Below, piece by piece: positions 29,427 to 38,376 of a stretch of 64,000 nucleotides of DNA. This stretch comes from Archangium gephyra (GTDB taxonomy: Bacteria; Myxococcota; Myxococcia; Myxococcales; Myxococcaceae). The stretch is taken from assembly GCF_001027285.1 (NCBI RefSeq), contig NZ_CP011509.1, positions 422,501 through 486,500 on the forward strand, written 5' to 3'. Below the pieces are notes generated by a model. The model saw only the letters and a program-made list of their open reading frames with translations. It was not told where the DNA came from and made no database searches. The position numbers and the translations under genes were made by a program. Position 1 is the first letter of the stretch, and each line of letters starts with the position of its first letter.

Positions 29427-30872
29427 CTACCCCGTCCGCTTCCTCGGGCTCGCGTAGGGCGCCAGCAGGTCCGGCCGGTCCACCAGGCAGCGCAGCGCCT
29501 TGCCCGCATAGCCCTCCAGCCGGTCGATGAACGCGAAGTCGTGCTCGTCCCCCGCCTCGTGCGCCAGCTCGTGCAGGATGATGCCCAGCGTCCGCGGCTC
29601 CAGCGGGTCATCCAGCCGCACCCGCCCCTTCATGTTCACCCGCAGCACCCGCCGCTCGCTGTCGTACTCCGCCTCCACGTGCGCGCTCGGGTCGCGAACC
29701 TTGCGCTCGAAGAACTCCACCCCCACCTCCCTGCCCGTCAGCTCCTTCGACAGGCAGCGCACCACCCCCACCAGCCGCTCCGCCTTCGCCCCCGGCTGCA
29801 CCACCACGTCCCGCGGCGGGCCCTCCATCCGCTCCACGTACGCGTCCGCCGCCTCCACCACCGTCTCCAGCTGCTCCAGCGCCGCCTGCGGCATCCCCCG
29901 CAGGTCCACCACCTTCGCCCCCAGCTGCCTCGCCCGGTCATCCACCCGCGGGCCCACCGACAGCACCGCCCTCGCCGGCAGCACCTTCTCCACGTACGCC
30001 CCCAGCGCCTCCTCCCCCAGCGTGAAGTGCGCCAGCACCTCCGTCACCCACGCCCCCGACAGCTCCTGCCGGCTCAGCTCCGGCGCCAGCGACTCCAAGA
30101 TGATCGCCGCCAGCGTCCGCTTGTACGGGTCCCTCGCCGCGTCCCGCTCGGCCGCCAGCGGAATGCGCTGCTGCACGTCCACGTGCCACGGCAGGTGGTG
30201 CGGCTCCACCGGCAGCCCCAGCTCGTACAGGTGCGGCGTCTCGCCGGGCCTCGGGTGGTACAGGTCCACCCGCGTGCCCCGCTCCACGTACCGCTCCACC
30301 CCCCGGTGCAGCTCCACCGTCTCCAGCGGGCAGTCCTCCAGCGAGTCCTTCGCCCTCGGCGGACGCACCGTCCGCCCGTTGATGAGCAGCTCCACCCCCG
30401 GCGGCGGAATCGTCAGGCGCAACAGCTCCACGGCCTCGTCGCGCTCGCGCACGCTCGTGCGGCGGAAGAGCCGCAGGCACGTGCCCACCCGGCGCGTGTT
30501 CGCCTTCACGTGCCGCCCCGTGTCGTCGAAGACGAGCGTGCGCCCCACCGTCTCCACCTCGGCGCGGTCGCTCGCGGCGATCATCTCCTTGAGGCCCCGG
30601 CCCTTGCGCCCCCGCCACGTGGGCGGCGTGTCCTTCTCCCCGAGGAACACCGTGAAGGCGAACTCGTCACGCGCCAGGCCCGCGGGCGCGTCGTCCTCGA
30701 TGCGGACCTCGTCCTCCTCCAGGCGCACCTTCACCCGGCGCGCCCGCTGGTCGAACGCGTTCTGCAGCGCCTCGCGCACCAGCTGGCCGAGCGGCCTCGC
30801 CCGGTTGGAGCGCCTCCAGCCTTCCTCCGACAACTCGAACCACTCCGAACGGCCATTCCGGGCCTGGCTCAT
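29427..30872 (-). CDS. GHKL-ATPase-like protein with C-terminal HExxH metalloprotease motif
   Basis: A protein of 481 residues, soluble. Residues about 26-45 (RPLGQLVREALQNAFDQRARRVKV) form an N-box like Hsp90/MutL/histidine-kinase ATPases, and EDDAPAG (about 58) followed by the GRKGRGLKEM loop suggests the rest of an ATP site. The C-terminus has HELAHEAGDEHD with His434, Glu435 and His438, a gluzincin-like zinc-protease motif. This pairing is unusual; function unknown. The start is MSQARNGRSEW; longer frames are Arg/Pro-rich noise. It may be a stress-response or regulatory ATPase with a protease module. Confidence 0.82.
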   Translation of the reverse strand: MSQARNGRSEWFELSEEGWRRSNRARPLGQLVREALQNAFDQRARRVKVRLEEDEVRIEDDAPAGLARDEFAFTVFLGEKDTPPTWRGRKGRGLKEMIAASDRAEVETVGRTLVFDDTGRHVKANTRRVGTCLRLFRRTSVRERDEAVELLRLTIPPPGVELLINGRTVRPPRAKDSLEDCPLETVELHRGVERYVERGTRVDLYHPRPGETPHLYELGLPVEPHHLPWHVDVQQRIPLAAERDAARDPYKRTLAAIILESLAPELSRQELSGAWVTEVLAHFTLGEEALGAYVEKVLPARAVLSVGPRVDDRARQLGAKVVDLRGMPQAALEQLETVVEAADAYVERMEGPPRDVVVQPGAKAERLVGVVRCLSKELTGREVGVEFFERKVRDPSAHVEAEYDSERRVLRVNMKGRVRLDDPLEPRTLGIILHELAHEAGDEHDFAFIDRLEGYAGKALRCLVDRPDLLAPYASPRKRTG

Positions 30873-31016
30873 CGAGACTCTCCCCGCTCCGGGCTCCCGT
30901 GGGCGCCATGCGCCGCCGCGAAGCCACCGGGCAACCGGGGAGAACACTCCACACCGGGCGGCTCTTCCCCCGTGCGCCTGCTCGCGCCGCGGGCAGGGAG
31001 GCCTCCCGGGGGGCAC

Positions 31017-31477
31017 TCAGAGGAGGTGGGCCACTTCGAGCTCGAAGCCCCGTGCCTTCAGCTCCCCGAGCACCCGGCGCAGCTTCTGGGAGACGAGCAG
31101 CAGGGGGTGGGGGCGGAAGACACCGCCGTTGCGGCTGCTTCAGCCTCCAGTACCGCTCCCGCAGCGTCTGCTCGACCGCCGCGTTCTCCCGCCTCAGCCT
31201 CGCCGCCTCCCGCTGCTCCGGTGTCGGCTCCGCGTTGAACACCCGCTCGCGCGGCTCGGACGGGTTGCGGTTGCGGCTCCGGCCTCCTCGCCGGTCTCGA
31301 CGGGGGCCTCGACGGTGGCCGCGTCGGCCCCGCAGGACCTGACTCCAGCACCTCCGATCCTTCCCCCGAGACCTCCGCTTCTCGCGCATCCCTCGCGGAC
31401 AGGGCCTCCGGCGCGGCGCACGCGAGCGTCAGCAGCCACACCACCAGCCACGCCCACCTCGTCCGCGACTGTCTCAT
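31017..31477 (-). pseudogene. Frameshifted lipoprotein-like gene
   Basis: Three protein-like pieces lie in three successive reading frames. A signal peptide with lipobox-like end (MRQSRTRWAWLVVWLLTLAC) leads into a Pro-rich linker. Next comes a charged helix in a second frame (RVFNAEPTPEQREAARLRRE then NAAVEQTLRERYWRLKQPQ). The third frame gives GGVFRPHPLLLVSQKLRRVL followed by GELKARGFELEVAHLL and a stop at 31017. Together they would form one secreted protein of about 150 residues. Two shifts mean a decayed gene or two base-call errors in runs of G/C. Confidence 0.5.
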
Positions 31478-31858
31478 CCCGGGACTCCTGGCGAGCGGCC
31501 GCGCTCACGGGCCCGGCGTCTCCCCAGTGTCTCCCGGGACCCAGCGCCCTTCGCTCCGCGCTTCGGGCACTCGTCCTGCGCTCGACACCCTTCACCCAGG
31601 CACAACCCGGGGTCCTGGCACCCTCACCCCGGGGGGCTTGCCCCCCCTTTGAACGACGGGGGGCTCCTCTCCCGGGGGGAGAGGGGTTGTGGGTTCCCGT
31701 CCGGCTCCCGACATCCCAAGTCCCCGTCACCCGGTGCGCGCGGGTGTCTCCCGCCCCGTGCCCCTTATCGAGGGGCGTACGCTGGCTCACGGCGGGCTCG
31801 CGCTCCAGAACGGGGACACTCCCCGCTCCACCCGCCACTCCCTAACTTTGGAGGCACG
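31478..31858. other. Intergenic region, 381 bp
   Basis: Holds one chimeric CCCTCACCCC-type repeat (31621-31687) and the leader of egtB. No other gene was seen on either strand; reading frames here are low-complexity. Confidence 0.5.
31621..31687. repeat. CCCTCACCCC-type intergenic repeat, copy 4 (interrupted)
   Basis: The two halves of the repeat (CCCTCACCCC and CTCTCCCGGGGGGAGAGGGG) are separated by about 33 bp containing a GGGGGGC-TTG-CCCCCC hairpin-like run. It lies between the broken gene and egtB. Confidence 0.6.
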
Positions 31859-33163
31859 ATGCGCAGGCCCGAGCTTCGTCCCTGGAAGACATCCGCCGTC
31901 TCGGAGCTCACCGCCGCGCGCTCGCGCCTGCTGCGGATGCTCGAGGGCCTGCCCGAGGACGCCCTCACCCGCCAGCACTCGCCCCTCATGTCCCCCATCG
32001 TCTGGGACGTGGCCCACCTGGCCAACTACGAGGAGCAGTGGTTGCTGCGCGCGCTCGGCGCCCCCGCCCTCACCGACTCCGCCTTCGACGCCCTCTACGA
32101 CGCCTTCCGCCACCCGCGCGCCTCGCGCTCCCAGCTGCCCCTGCTCTCCCCCGAGCAGGCCTTCGCCTACGCCTCGCGCGTCCGCGAGGCCTCGCTCGAG
32201 TGGCTGCACTCGCTCCCCGAGGACTCGTCCACCCCCCTGCTGCGCGGCGGCTTCGTCTACGGCCTCGTCGCCCAGCACGAGCAGCAACACCTGGAGACGC
32301 TCGCCGCCACGCTGCAGCTCATGACGAGCCACGTGTACCGGCCCGCCGCGCTCCCCCGTCCCCGTCCCGCCCGCGCCGCCCAGTACGAGGTGTTCCTCCC
32401 CGGCGGCCCCGTGCGCCTGGGCAGCGACGCGCCCTGGGCCTACGACAACGAGCGCCCCGCGCACACCGTGCACGTGCCGGACTTCCTCCTGGACTCGCAC
32501 CCCGTCACCAACGGGGACTACGCCGTCTTCGTCGACTCGGGCGGCTACACCGACAGCCGCTGGTGGGACCCCCAGGGCTTCGAGTGGCTTCAGGCCCAGG
32601 GCATCCGCCACCCGCTCTTCTGGCTTCCCCAGCAGGGCGGCACCTGGCTGCGGCGGCGCTACGGCTGGGTGGAGCCCCTGCCCAAGGACGAGCCCGTGCA
32701 GCACGTGTGCTGGTACGAAGCGGACGCCTACGCGCGCTGGGCCGGCAAGCGGCTGCCCACCGAGGCCGAATGGGAGAAGGCCGCGACGGGCTCGGACGGC
32801 CAGCCCCGCGTGTATCCCTGGGGCGACGCGGCGCCGGACGCGGCCCACGCCAACCTCGGCGGAGACACCTGGGGCCCCTCGCCCATTGGCGGCTACCCGG
32901 CGGGCCAGAGCGTGGACGGTGTCTGGGGCCTGCTGGGGGACGTCTGGGAGTGGACCTCCAGCACCTTCGATGGATACGTGGGATTCAAATCGTTTCCTTA
33001 CCGGGAGTACTCGGAGGTGTTCTTCGGGACGGAGTACCGGGTGTTGAGGGGTGGAGCGTGGGCGAGCGCGCCGGTGGCGGTGCGCAACAGCTTCCGCAAC
33101 TGGGACTACCCCATCCGCCGGCAGATCTTCGCCGGCTTCAGGTGCGCGCGAGACGCGAGGTGA
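31859..33163 (+). CDS. egtB: Ergothioneine biosynthesis protein EgtB
   Basis: A protein of 434 residues. It catalyses oxygen-dependent C-S bond formation between hercynine and a thiol (gamma-glutamylcysteine or cysteine). The N-terminal DinB-type four-helix domain supplies the iron ligands His53 (VAHLANYEEQW) and His140/His144 (QHEQQHLET). The C-terminal formylglycine-generating-enzyme-like domain shows GKRLPTEAEWEKAA, GDVWEWTSSTF and RVLRGGAWA. GGAG lies 6 nt upstream of ATG. egtD begins 3 bp after the stop, so the two form an operon. Confidence 0.95.
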   Translation: MRRPELRPWKTSAVSELTAARSRLLRMLEGLPEDALTRQHSPLMSPIVWDVAHLANYEEQWLLRALGAPALTDSAFDALYDAFRHPRASRSQLPLLSPEQAFAYASRVREASLEWLHSLPEDSSTPLLRGGFVYGLVAQHEQQHLETLAATLQLMTSHVYRPAALPRPRPARAAQYEVFLPGGPVRLGSDAPWAYDNERPAHTVHVPDFLLDSHPVTNGDYAVFVDSGGYTDSRWWDPQGFEWLQAQGIRHPLFWLPQQGGTWLRRRYGWVEPLPKDEPVQHVCWYEADAYARWAGKRLPTEAEWEKAATGSDGQPRVYPWGDAAPDAAHANLGGDTWGPSPIGGYPAGQSVDGVWGLLGDVWEWTSSTFDGYVGFKSFPYREYSEVFFGTEYRVLRGGAWASAPVAVRNSFRNWDYPIRRQIFAGFRCARDAR

Positions 33164-33166
33164 GGC

Positions 33167-34192
33167 ATGGGACAGGGGGGATGGATGGGCGGCACGGGAC
33201 TGGGACGGCAGCGCGAGCCCGAGGTGACGGTGGAGGTGCACGTGCGGCCGGGGGACGCGCAACGGGCGTTGCACGCGGAGGTGCTCTCCGGGCTGTGCGG
33301 GAAGGGCACGCCGCGGGAGCTGTCGCCCAAGTGGCTCTATGACGAGCGGGGCAGCCAGCTCTTCGATGAAATCACCCGGCTGCCGGAGTACTACCCCACG
33401 CGGCGCGAGCGCGAAATCCTCGTGGCGCACGCGGGGGACATCGCCCGGGCGAGCGGGGCGGACACGCTGATTGAGTTGGGCAGCGGGAGCAGCGAGAAGA
33501 CGCGGCTGCTGCTGGACGCGCTGAGGCGCACGGGACAGCTGAGACGCTTCGTGCCCTTCGACGTGAGCGAGGCCTTCCTGAGGCAGGCGGCGCGGGCGGT
33601 GGCGGGCGAGTACCCGGGGCTGCGGGTGCACGCGGTGGTGGGGGACTTCGAGCGGCACCTGGAGCGGCTGCCCAGGGGAGGGCGCCGGCTGGTGGCCTTC
33701 CTGGGAGGAACGATTGGCAACCTGAAGCCGGCCGAGCGCGCGCGCTTCTACGGGCAGCTGGCCTCGGGGATGGAGCCGGGCGAGGGGCTGCTGTTGGGGA
33801 CGGACCTGCTCAAGTGCCGCGAGCGGCTGTTCGCGGCGTACAACGACAGCGCGGGGGTGACGGCGGCCTTCAACCGCAACGTGTTGCACGTGCTCAACCG
33901 GGAGCTGGGGGCGGACTTCGAGCCCGAGGCCTTCGAGCACCTGGCGCCCTTCGACGAGGAGAACGGCTGGGTGGAGATGCGGCTCATCTCCTCGCGGGCG
34001 CAGACGGTGAAGCTGCCGGCGCTGCGGCGGTACGTGAACTTCGCCGAGGGCGAGGTGCTGCGCACGGAGGTGAGCTGCAAGTTCCGCGCGGAGCAGGTGG
34101 AGGCGGAGCTGTCGGCCGCGGGGCTGCACCTGGCCGAGCGCTGGACGGACGCGGCGGGCGACTTCGCCCTCTCGCTGGCCCTCAAGCGCTGA
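33167..34192 (+). CDS. egtD: L-histidine N-alpha-methyltransferase EgtD
   Basis: A protein of 341 residues that makes hercynine from histidine using three SAM, the first step of ergothioneine synthesis. Features: SPKWLYDERGSQLFDEITRLPEYYPTRRE (EgtD N-terminal signature), SAM-binding ELGSGSSEKTRLLLDAL, PFDVSEAFL, LVAFLGGTIGNL, GTDLLK and AAFNRNVLHVLNREL. The first roughly 25 residues are extra and Gly-rich. It is coupled to egtB (3-bp gap). A nested palindrome repeat follows 31 nt after its stop. Confidence 0.95.
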   Translation: MGQGGWMGGTGLGRQREPEVTVEVHVRPGDAQRALHAEVLSGLCGKGTPRELSPKWLYDERGSQLFDEITRLPEYYPTRREREILVAHAGDIARASGADTLIELGSGSSEKTRLLLDALRRTGQLRRFVPFDVSEAFLRQAARAVAGEYPGLRVHAVVGDFERHLERLPRGGRRLVAFLGGTIGNLKPAERARFYGQLASGMEPGEGLLLGTDLLKCRERLFAAYNDSAGVTAAFNRNVLHVLNRELGADFEPEAFEHLAPFDEENGWVEMRLISSRAQTVKLPALRRYVNFAEGEVLRTEVSCKFRAEQVEAELSAAGLHLAERWTDAAGDFALSLALKR

Positions 34193-34222
34193 GCGCGCTC
34201 CGTCCGCCACGGGGGGAGACCC

Positions 34223-34285
34223 TCCGGGCGCGCGCCCGCAAAAGTTGTCCAACAGTTGGACAAGTTCGCGCGGCTCGCGCCCGGA
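34223..34285. repeat. Nested palindrome repeat, copy B
   Basis: Outer arms TCCGGGCGCG (34223-34232) and CGCGCCCGGA (34276-34285); inner palindrome at 34242-34265 (AAGTTGTCCAAC / GTTGGACAAGTT, one mismatch). It begins 31 nt after the egtD stop codon and lies between egtD and the GntR gene. Confidence 0.85.
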
Positions 34286-34426
34286 AGGCGGCTCCTGGCA
34301 ACGCCGCGCCTCGTGCCGAATCCCGGGGTGGGACGGTCATCCGGAGAAGGCGACGGACCTCGTGCGCAGGACACTCTCGGCCCGGCTTGGCCCACCTGCT
34401 GCAAAGCGGGCAGCGGGGAGGCGGCG

Positions 34427-35182
34427 ATGGAGCACCTGGAGCGCGCGAAACTGGCCAGACGTATCGAGGAGGACCTCGAGCAGATGATTTCCCGGGGAGA
34501 GGTCCACCCGAGCGGAAACCTTCCCCCCGAGCAGTTGCTGGCTCGCCGCTACGGTGTGGCGCGGGGGACGGTCCGCGAAGCGCTCCTGCGTCTGGCGGCG
34601 CGCGGGCTGATCCTCCAGCGCCAGGGGCGGAAGGCACGTGCGGTGCCTCTGGAGCACGCCTTGACGCTCGAGAGCGTGGGCGTAGCACTCCACGCACGGG
34701 GAAGAGCGCGTGCCGAGAGGCTCCGCTTGCTGGGGGGATACTTCGAGCTCAAGCGGGAGACGGCCGTCGGGCTGCTGGTGCGTGCTTGCGAGTACGCCTC
34801 CGAGAGGGAGCTCGAGCCCCTCCTGGATGCCTGCTTCGTGCTGCGGGATGGCGCGCGCTGGGAGGATGGCCCCCGGCACTGGGTGGAACGGGAGTTCGCG
34901 CTCCTCCGGGTGGCGGCGGTCGCGGCGAATCGTCCCGGGCACTTCCTGCTCGTCCAGTCACTGGAACGGGCCTTCAAGGGAATGGCGGAAGTCGTGCAGC
35001 CCCTCCTCACGTCCCAGCCGGTCCGCCACTGGTCCGATCAGACGATGGATTGGCTCTCCAGCCGGAACGTGGAGGCGCTGAGACGAGACCTGCCCCCGCT
35101 CCTCCTGGCCTGCGATGAACACGTTCTCGGATGCCTCCACGCCGCCTCCTCGCAAGACGTGGGCCCCACGAGGCCCGGCTAG
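34427..35182 (+). CDS. GntR-family transcriptional regulator (FadR-like)
   Basis: A protein of 251 residues. The N-terminal winged helix domain (residues 1-75) shows LARRIEEDLEQMISRGEVHPSG, then LPPEQLLARRYGVARGTVREALLRLAARGLILQRQGRKA, the GntR signature including V-x-R-x-T-V-R-E-A-L. The C-terminal roughly 170 residues are helical, consistent with an FCD-type ligand-binding domain, though its metal-binding His pattern is not obvious. GGAGG lies 6-7 nt before ATG; the long upstream frame overlaps the repeat and was not used. Target genes are unknown. A nested palindrome follows 39 nt after its stop. Confidence 0.88.
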   Translation: MEHLERAKLARRIEEDLEQMISRGEVHPSGNLPPEQLLARRYGVARGTVREALLRLAARGLILQRQGRKARAVPLEHALTLESVGVALHARGRARAERLRLLGGYFELKRETAVGLLVRACEYASERELEPLLDACFVLRDGARWEDGPRHWVEREFALLRVAAVAANRPGHFLLVQSLERAFKGMAEVVQPLLTSQPVRHWSDQTMDWLSSRNVEALRRDLPPLLLACDEHVLGCLHAASSQDVGPTRPG

Positions 35183-35220
35183 CCCCTCCGCCCCAGGTGC
35201 CGCGGCCCACGACCCGACGA

Positions 35221-35288
35221 CCTCCTGGGCGCGCGGTTCAGAAACTTGTCCAACTGTTGGACAACTTTTGAAAGAGCGCGCCCGGAGG
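35221..35288. repeat. Nested palindrome repeat, copy C
   Basis: Outer arms around CCTGGGCGCGCG and GCGCGCCCGGAGG; inner palindrome at 35242-35268 (AAACTTGTCCAAC / GTTGGACAACTTT, one mismatch). It begins 39 nt after the GntR stop codon. Confidence 0.85.
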
Positions 35289-35413
35289 GTCCTCCCCCCG
35301 GTGCCCGGCGCGCATGCCCTCCAGGCAGGCGGCCCTGCCTTCGCTCCGGCTCGTGACGGCCCACCCCGGCGTGCCCAGTTTCCGGGAAACTCCTTCACGG
35401 GCGAGGTGGGAAC

Positions 35414-35587
35414 ATGGAGCGGAAGAATCCAGACGAGAAGACGGTGCCCCGGCAGGGCGCGGGCCAGGACGAGCGGATCCGCCACAAGGGCGAGGACCGC
35501 ACCACTCCCGAGGAGAAGAAGTCCGGCCCCCAGCCCGATGGCAACGGCGCCACCGGCGAGCCCGCGGCCTTCCCTCCGCATAACTGA
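35414..35587 (+). CDS. Small hydrophilic protein, 57 residues
   Basis: The frame MERKNPDEKTVPRQGAGQDE through to a C-terminal PAAFPPHN has GAGGTGG 4-10 nt upstream and good G/C third positions. Composition is almost wholly charged or polar (Lys, Asp, Glu, Gly, Pro, Gln), with no cysteine, hydrophobic core or signal, so it is likely disordered. Such proteins are common among stress-related accessory genes. No homologue recognised. It starts a plus-strand run with the 91-residue protein and a DUF2231 protein. Confidence 0.6.
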   Translation: MERKNPDEKTVPRQGAGQDERIRHKGEDRTTPEEKKSGPQPDGNGATGEPAAFPPHN

Positions 35588-35626
35588 ACCCGGCGTGAAT
35601 CCGGTGGCGCACGGAGGGGAGCACCC

Positions 35627-35902
35627 ATGGCTTCGGATTGGGCGGAGGAAGCGGAGCGGCAGGCCACGGCCATCACCCGGGACCTCGTCGAGGTGGGCCG
35701 GGTGAAGGGCTTCCGCGTGACGTACCAGAAACGGGAGGCACGCTTCGCCCTCCGGGCGGGAACGGCCACGGCCTACTTCTCCGCCCACGACTACCACACG
35801 CCCCGGGGCATGGACTGGCTCCAGCTGCGCATCGACATCCTCACGCGCGTGCGGCGCGGCATGCAGACCGACGCGCAGGACGCGTCCGCTCCCGCGCCCT
35901 GA
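35627..35902 (+). CDS. Small protein of unknown function, 91 residues
   Basis: Starts MASDWAEEAERQATAITRDL; GGAGGGG lies about 10 nt upstream. Predicted alpha/beta, soluble: an acidic helix followed by two strands (GFRVTYQKREARFALRAGT, ATAYFSAHDYHTP) and a basic helix (LRIDILTRVRRGM). No family recognised. It is followed 26 bp later by the DUF2231 gene. Confidence 0.7.
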   Translation: MASDWAEEAERQATAITRDLVEVGRVKGFRVTYQKREARFALRAGTATAYFSAHDYHTPRGMDWLQLRIDILTRVRRGMQTDAQDASAPAP

Positions 35903-35928
35903 CTCCACGAGACCCAGGAGACCCTTCC

Positions 35929-36600
35929 ATGAAGATGCTGCTTCACGAGCTGCACCCGGCCGTCATCCACACCCCGCTCGCCCTGCTCCCCACCGCCACG
36001 GTGGCCGACGTCATCGCCGTCACCACCGGGGACCGCGTCTGGGCCAAGGTGGGCCGGCGGCTGTGGGTCGCGGGCACCCTGAGCGCCCTCTTCTCGGGAC
36101 TGGCCGGACTGGCCGCCTCGCAGGAGGTGAAGCTCGAGGAACCCCGCGCTCGCGACATGGTGTTCCTCCACGGCCTCGGCAATGCCGTCATCACCCTGGG
36201 CGCCGTGGGCGTGACGCTGTGGCGGCTCGGGCGCGCGCCGTCACCCGTGCAGTGCGCGCTCGGACTCGCCGCCAACGTGGCCGCCGTCTACACCGCCACC
36301 CTCGGCGGCAAGATGGTCTACGAGCTCGGCGTGGGCATCAACCCGATGCCCGTGGAGGGCTCGGTGGGCACGCTCAAGGGGCCTCCCCTCCTCTCCCGCG
36401 AGGCCCCCAAGGCACTCATCCGTGATGCCGTCCTCGGCGTGCGCTGGCTGCTCGGCCGGGCACGCGGCCTCTTCTCGGGAGCCCAGCCGCTGGCCTCCGG
36501 TGCCAAGGGCTTCGGCGAGGGGACGCAGGTGCCCGCGGTGACGAGCGAGCCCCTCGTGGATGACGCCACGCTCTCGCCCTCGCCGCGGCCGCTCATCTGA
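35929..36600 (+). CDS. DUF2231-like membrane protein
   Basis: A protein of 223 residues with four to five hydrophobic segments in residues 10-145. The N-terminus HELHPAVIHTPLALLPTATVADV carries the HP-x-x-x-H-x-P pattern typical of DUF2231 membrane proteins. The C-terminal 80 residues are soluble and Pro/Ser-rich. CAGGAG lies 8 nt before ATG. Function of the family is not established; some members associate with redox or haem proteins. Confidence 0.72.
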   Translation: MKMLLHELHPAVIHTPLALLPTATVADVIAVTTGDRVWAKVGRRLWVAGTLSALFSGLAGLAASQEVKLEEPRARDMVFLHGLGNAVITLGAVGVTLWRLGRAPSPVQCALGLAANVAAVYTATLGGKMVYELGVGINPMPVEGSVGTLKGPPLLSREAPKALIRDAVLGVRWLLGRARGLFSGAQPLASGAKGFGEGTQVPAVTSEPLVDDATLSPSPRPLI

Positions 36601-36739
36601 AGAAGCGGATGAAGAAGCGGAGTCCTTCGCCAGACTGACCACCTCCGCTCCGTGGCGGTGTCCCACGGCCGAGCCCCCCGGGAGCGGTGTGCCGGAAACG
36701 GGCAACGGAGCGGCCGGGCCTCTCTGCTAGAGGAGGCCC

Positions 36740-38047
36740 ATGGACAGCTACGAGCCCTTCCTCTCCCTCGGACTCGCCCTGGCGGCGGGCTTCCTCATCG
36801 GCCAGGAGCGCGAGTACTCGGCGCCGGACCCACGCGAGGGCCGCGAGTCCTTCCTCGGCGGCTCGCGCACCTACCCGCTGGTGTCGTTGGCGGGAGCGGC
36901 CTCGGTGCTGGTGGCGCGCCAGTTCGGCCCCTGGTTGATGCTGCTGTCACTCGCGGCGCTGGGGGCCCTGCTGGTGGTGTCCTACGCGGGGGACGTGCGC
37001 CAGGGCCGCTCGCACGGACTCACCTCGGAGGTGTCGCTGCTGCTCAGCTACCTGCTGGGCGCGCTCGCGCTCACCCAGGGCGTGCTCGAGCCCATGCGGG
37101 TGAAGGTGCTGGTGGTGGCGGGCCTCACGGTGGTGGCCACCACGCTGCTGTCCATGAAGCCGGAGTTGCACGCCTTCCTCGGCAAGCTGCAGCGGCGGGA
37201 CATGTCGGCCGGGGTGCAGCTGCTCTTCGTCGCGGTGGTGGTGGTGCCCCTGCTGCCGGACGCCACCTATGGCCCCCTGGACGTGCTCAACCCGAGGCAG
37301 CTCGGCTGGCTCACGCTGCTCATCGCCGGCATCGGCTTCGCCGGCTACGTGGCCATCCAGGCGCTGGGCTCCCGCCGGGGGCTGGTGGTGACGGGCCTCA
37401 TCGGCGGGCTGGTGTCCTCCACCGCGGTGACGCTCTCCTTCGCCGGCCGCGCCAAGGGCGCACCGCGCGAGCTGCGCCAGGGGTGCGCGCTGGCGGTGAT
37501 GCTGGCCTCCTCGCTCATGTTCGTCCGGGTGACGGTGGAGGTGGCCGTGGTGAATCCGCCCATGGTGCGGCTCGTCGCGGTGCCCATGGGGGCCATGGCC
37601 TTCACCCTGCTGGTGGCGAGCGCGCTGCTCTACCGCCGCGCGCGCGAGGCGCGCACCGAGGACTCCGAGGTGCAGGTGGAGTTCTCCAACCCCTTCGCGC
37701 TGAGCTCGGCCCTCAAGTTCACCGTGCTCTTCGCGCTGGTGCTGCTGGGCGCGCGCGCGGCCACCCAATTCCTCGGCAGCGGCGGCGCGTACCTGGCCGG
37801 CCTGCTCGCGGGGCTCACCGACGTGGACGCCATCACCCTCTCCATGGCGAACCTGGCGCGCACCTCCGCCCTCCCCGAGCAGGTGGCCGTCACCACCATC
37901 TTCCTCGGCACCACCGCCAACACCCTCACCAAGGGCGTCATGGCGGCGGTGGTGGGCGGGTGGAGCTTCGGCCGCTGGCTGCTGCTCGTGTTCGCCGGCA
38001 CCCTGGGCGTGGGCGCGCTGGCCCTCGCCGTGGCTGGCTGGCGCTGA
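36740..38047 (+). CDS. MgtC-type/DUF4010 membrane protein
   Basis: A protein of 435 residues with about twelve hydrophobic segments. The N-terminal roughly 130 residues resemble the MgtC/SapB fold (ALAAGFLIGQEREYS, the RExR/E-x-R region, then GGSRTYPLVSLAGAASVLV). The rest matches the DUF4010 domain (YVAIQALGSRRGLVVTGLIG, GGLVSSTAVTLSFAGRAK, LAGLTDVDAITLSMANLA). The arrangement is typical of the bacterial two-domain family whose transport substrate is unknown. ATG follows GAGGAGGCCC. It converges with the minus-strand lipoprotein gene. Confidence 0.85.
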   Translation: MDSYEPFLSLGLALAAGFLIGQEREYSAPDPREGRESFLGGSRTYPLVSLAGAASVLVARQFGPWLMLLSLAALGALLVVSYAGDVRQGRSHGLTSEVSLLLSYLLGALALTQGVLEPMRVKVLVVAGLTVVATTLLSMKPELHAFLGKLQRRDMSAGVQLLFVAVVVVPLLPDATYGPLDVLNPRQLGWLTLLIAGIGFAGYVAIQALGSRRGLVVTGLIGGLVSSTAVTLSFAGRAKGAPRELRQGCALAVMLASSLMFVRVTVEVAVVNPPMVRLVAVPMGAMAFTLLVASALLYRRAREARTEDSEVQVEFSNPFALSSALKFTVLFALVLLGARAATQFLGSGGAYLAGLLAGLTDVDAITLSMANLARTSALPEQVAVTTIFLGTTANTLTKGVMAAVVGGWSFGRWLLLVFAGTLGVGALALAVAGWR

Positions 38048-38376
38048 GCACCTCCCGCGCGGCCCCCACGCGGGGTGCGGAACACGCGGGCCCACCCGGG
38101 GTTTGCCTCAACCGAAGGCCAGCCGACACTCCAGGCGCTGAAACCCCGCGGCGAGCGTCCGCGGGCACACACACCCGTCGACGGCGGCCCCACGCGGTGG
38201 ACCCCCGCGAGACACTCAGGCGTCCACCTTTCGCGGGAGCCACGAAACCCAGGCACCCACCAGAGCGCCGGCCGTCCGGGGGGAAGGGCCGGTTCCCTGG
38301 TGCGAAGGGGGGAAGCGTCGGGCGCGCACCCGGAGGACATGGGGCTCCGGGTCCGCGCCCGATGTCTTGCACGGGC
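38048..38376. other. Intergenic region between convergent genes, 329 bp
   Basis: No gene, known repeat or clear terminator is visible. It should contain the 3' ends of both transcripts. Several G/C runs (around 38275-38320) could form hairpins. Confidence 0.4.
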
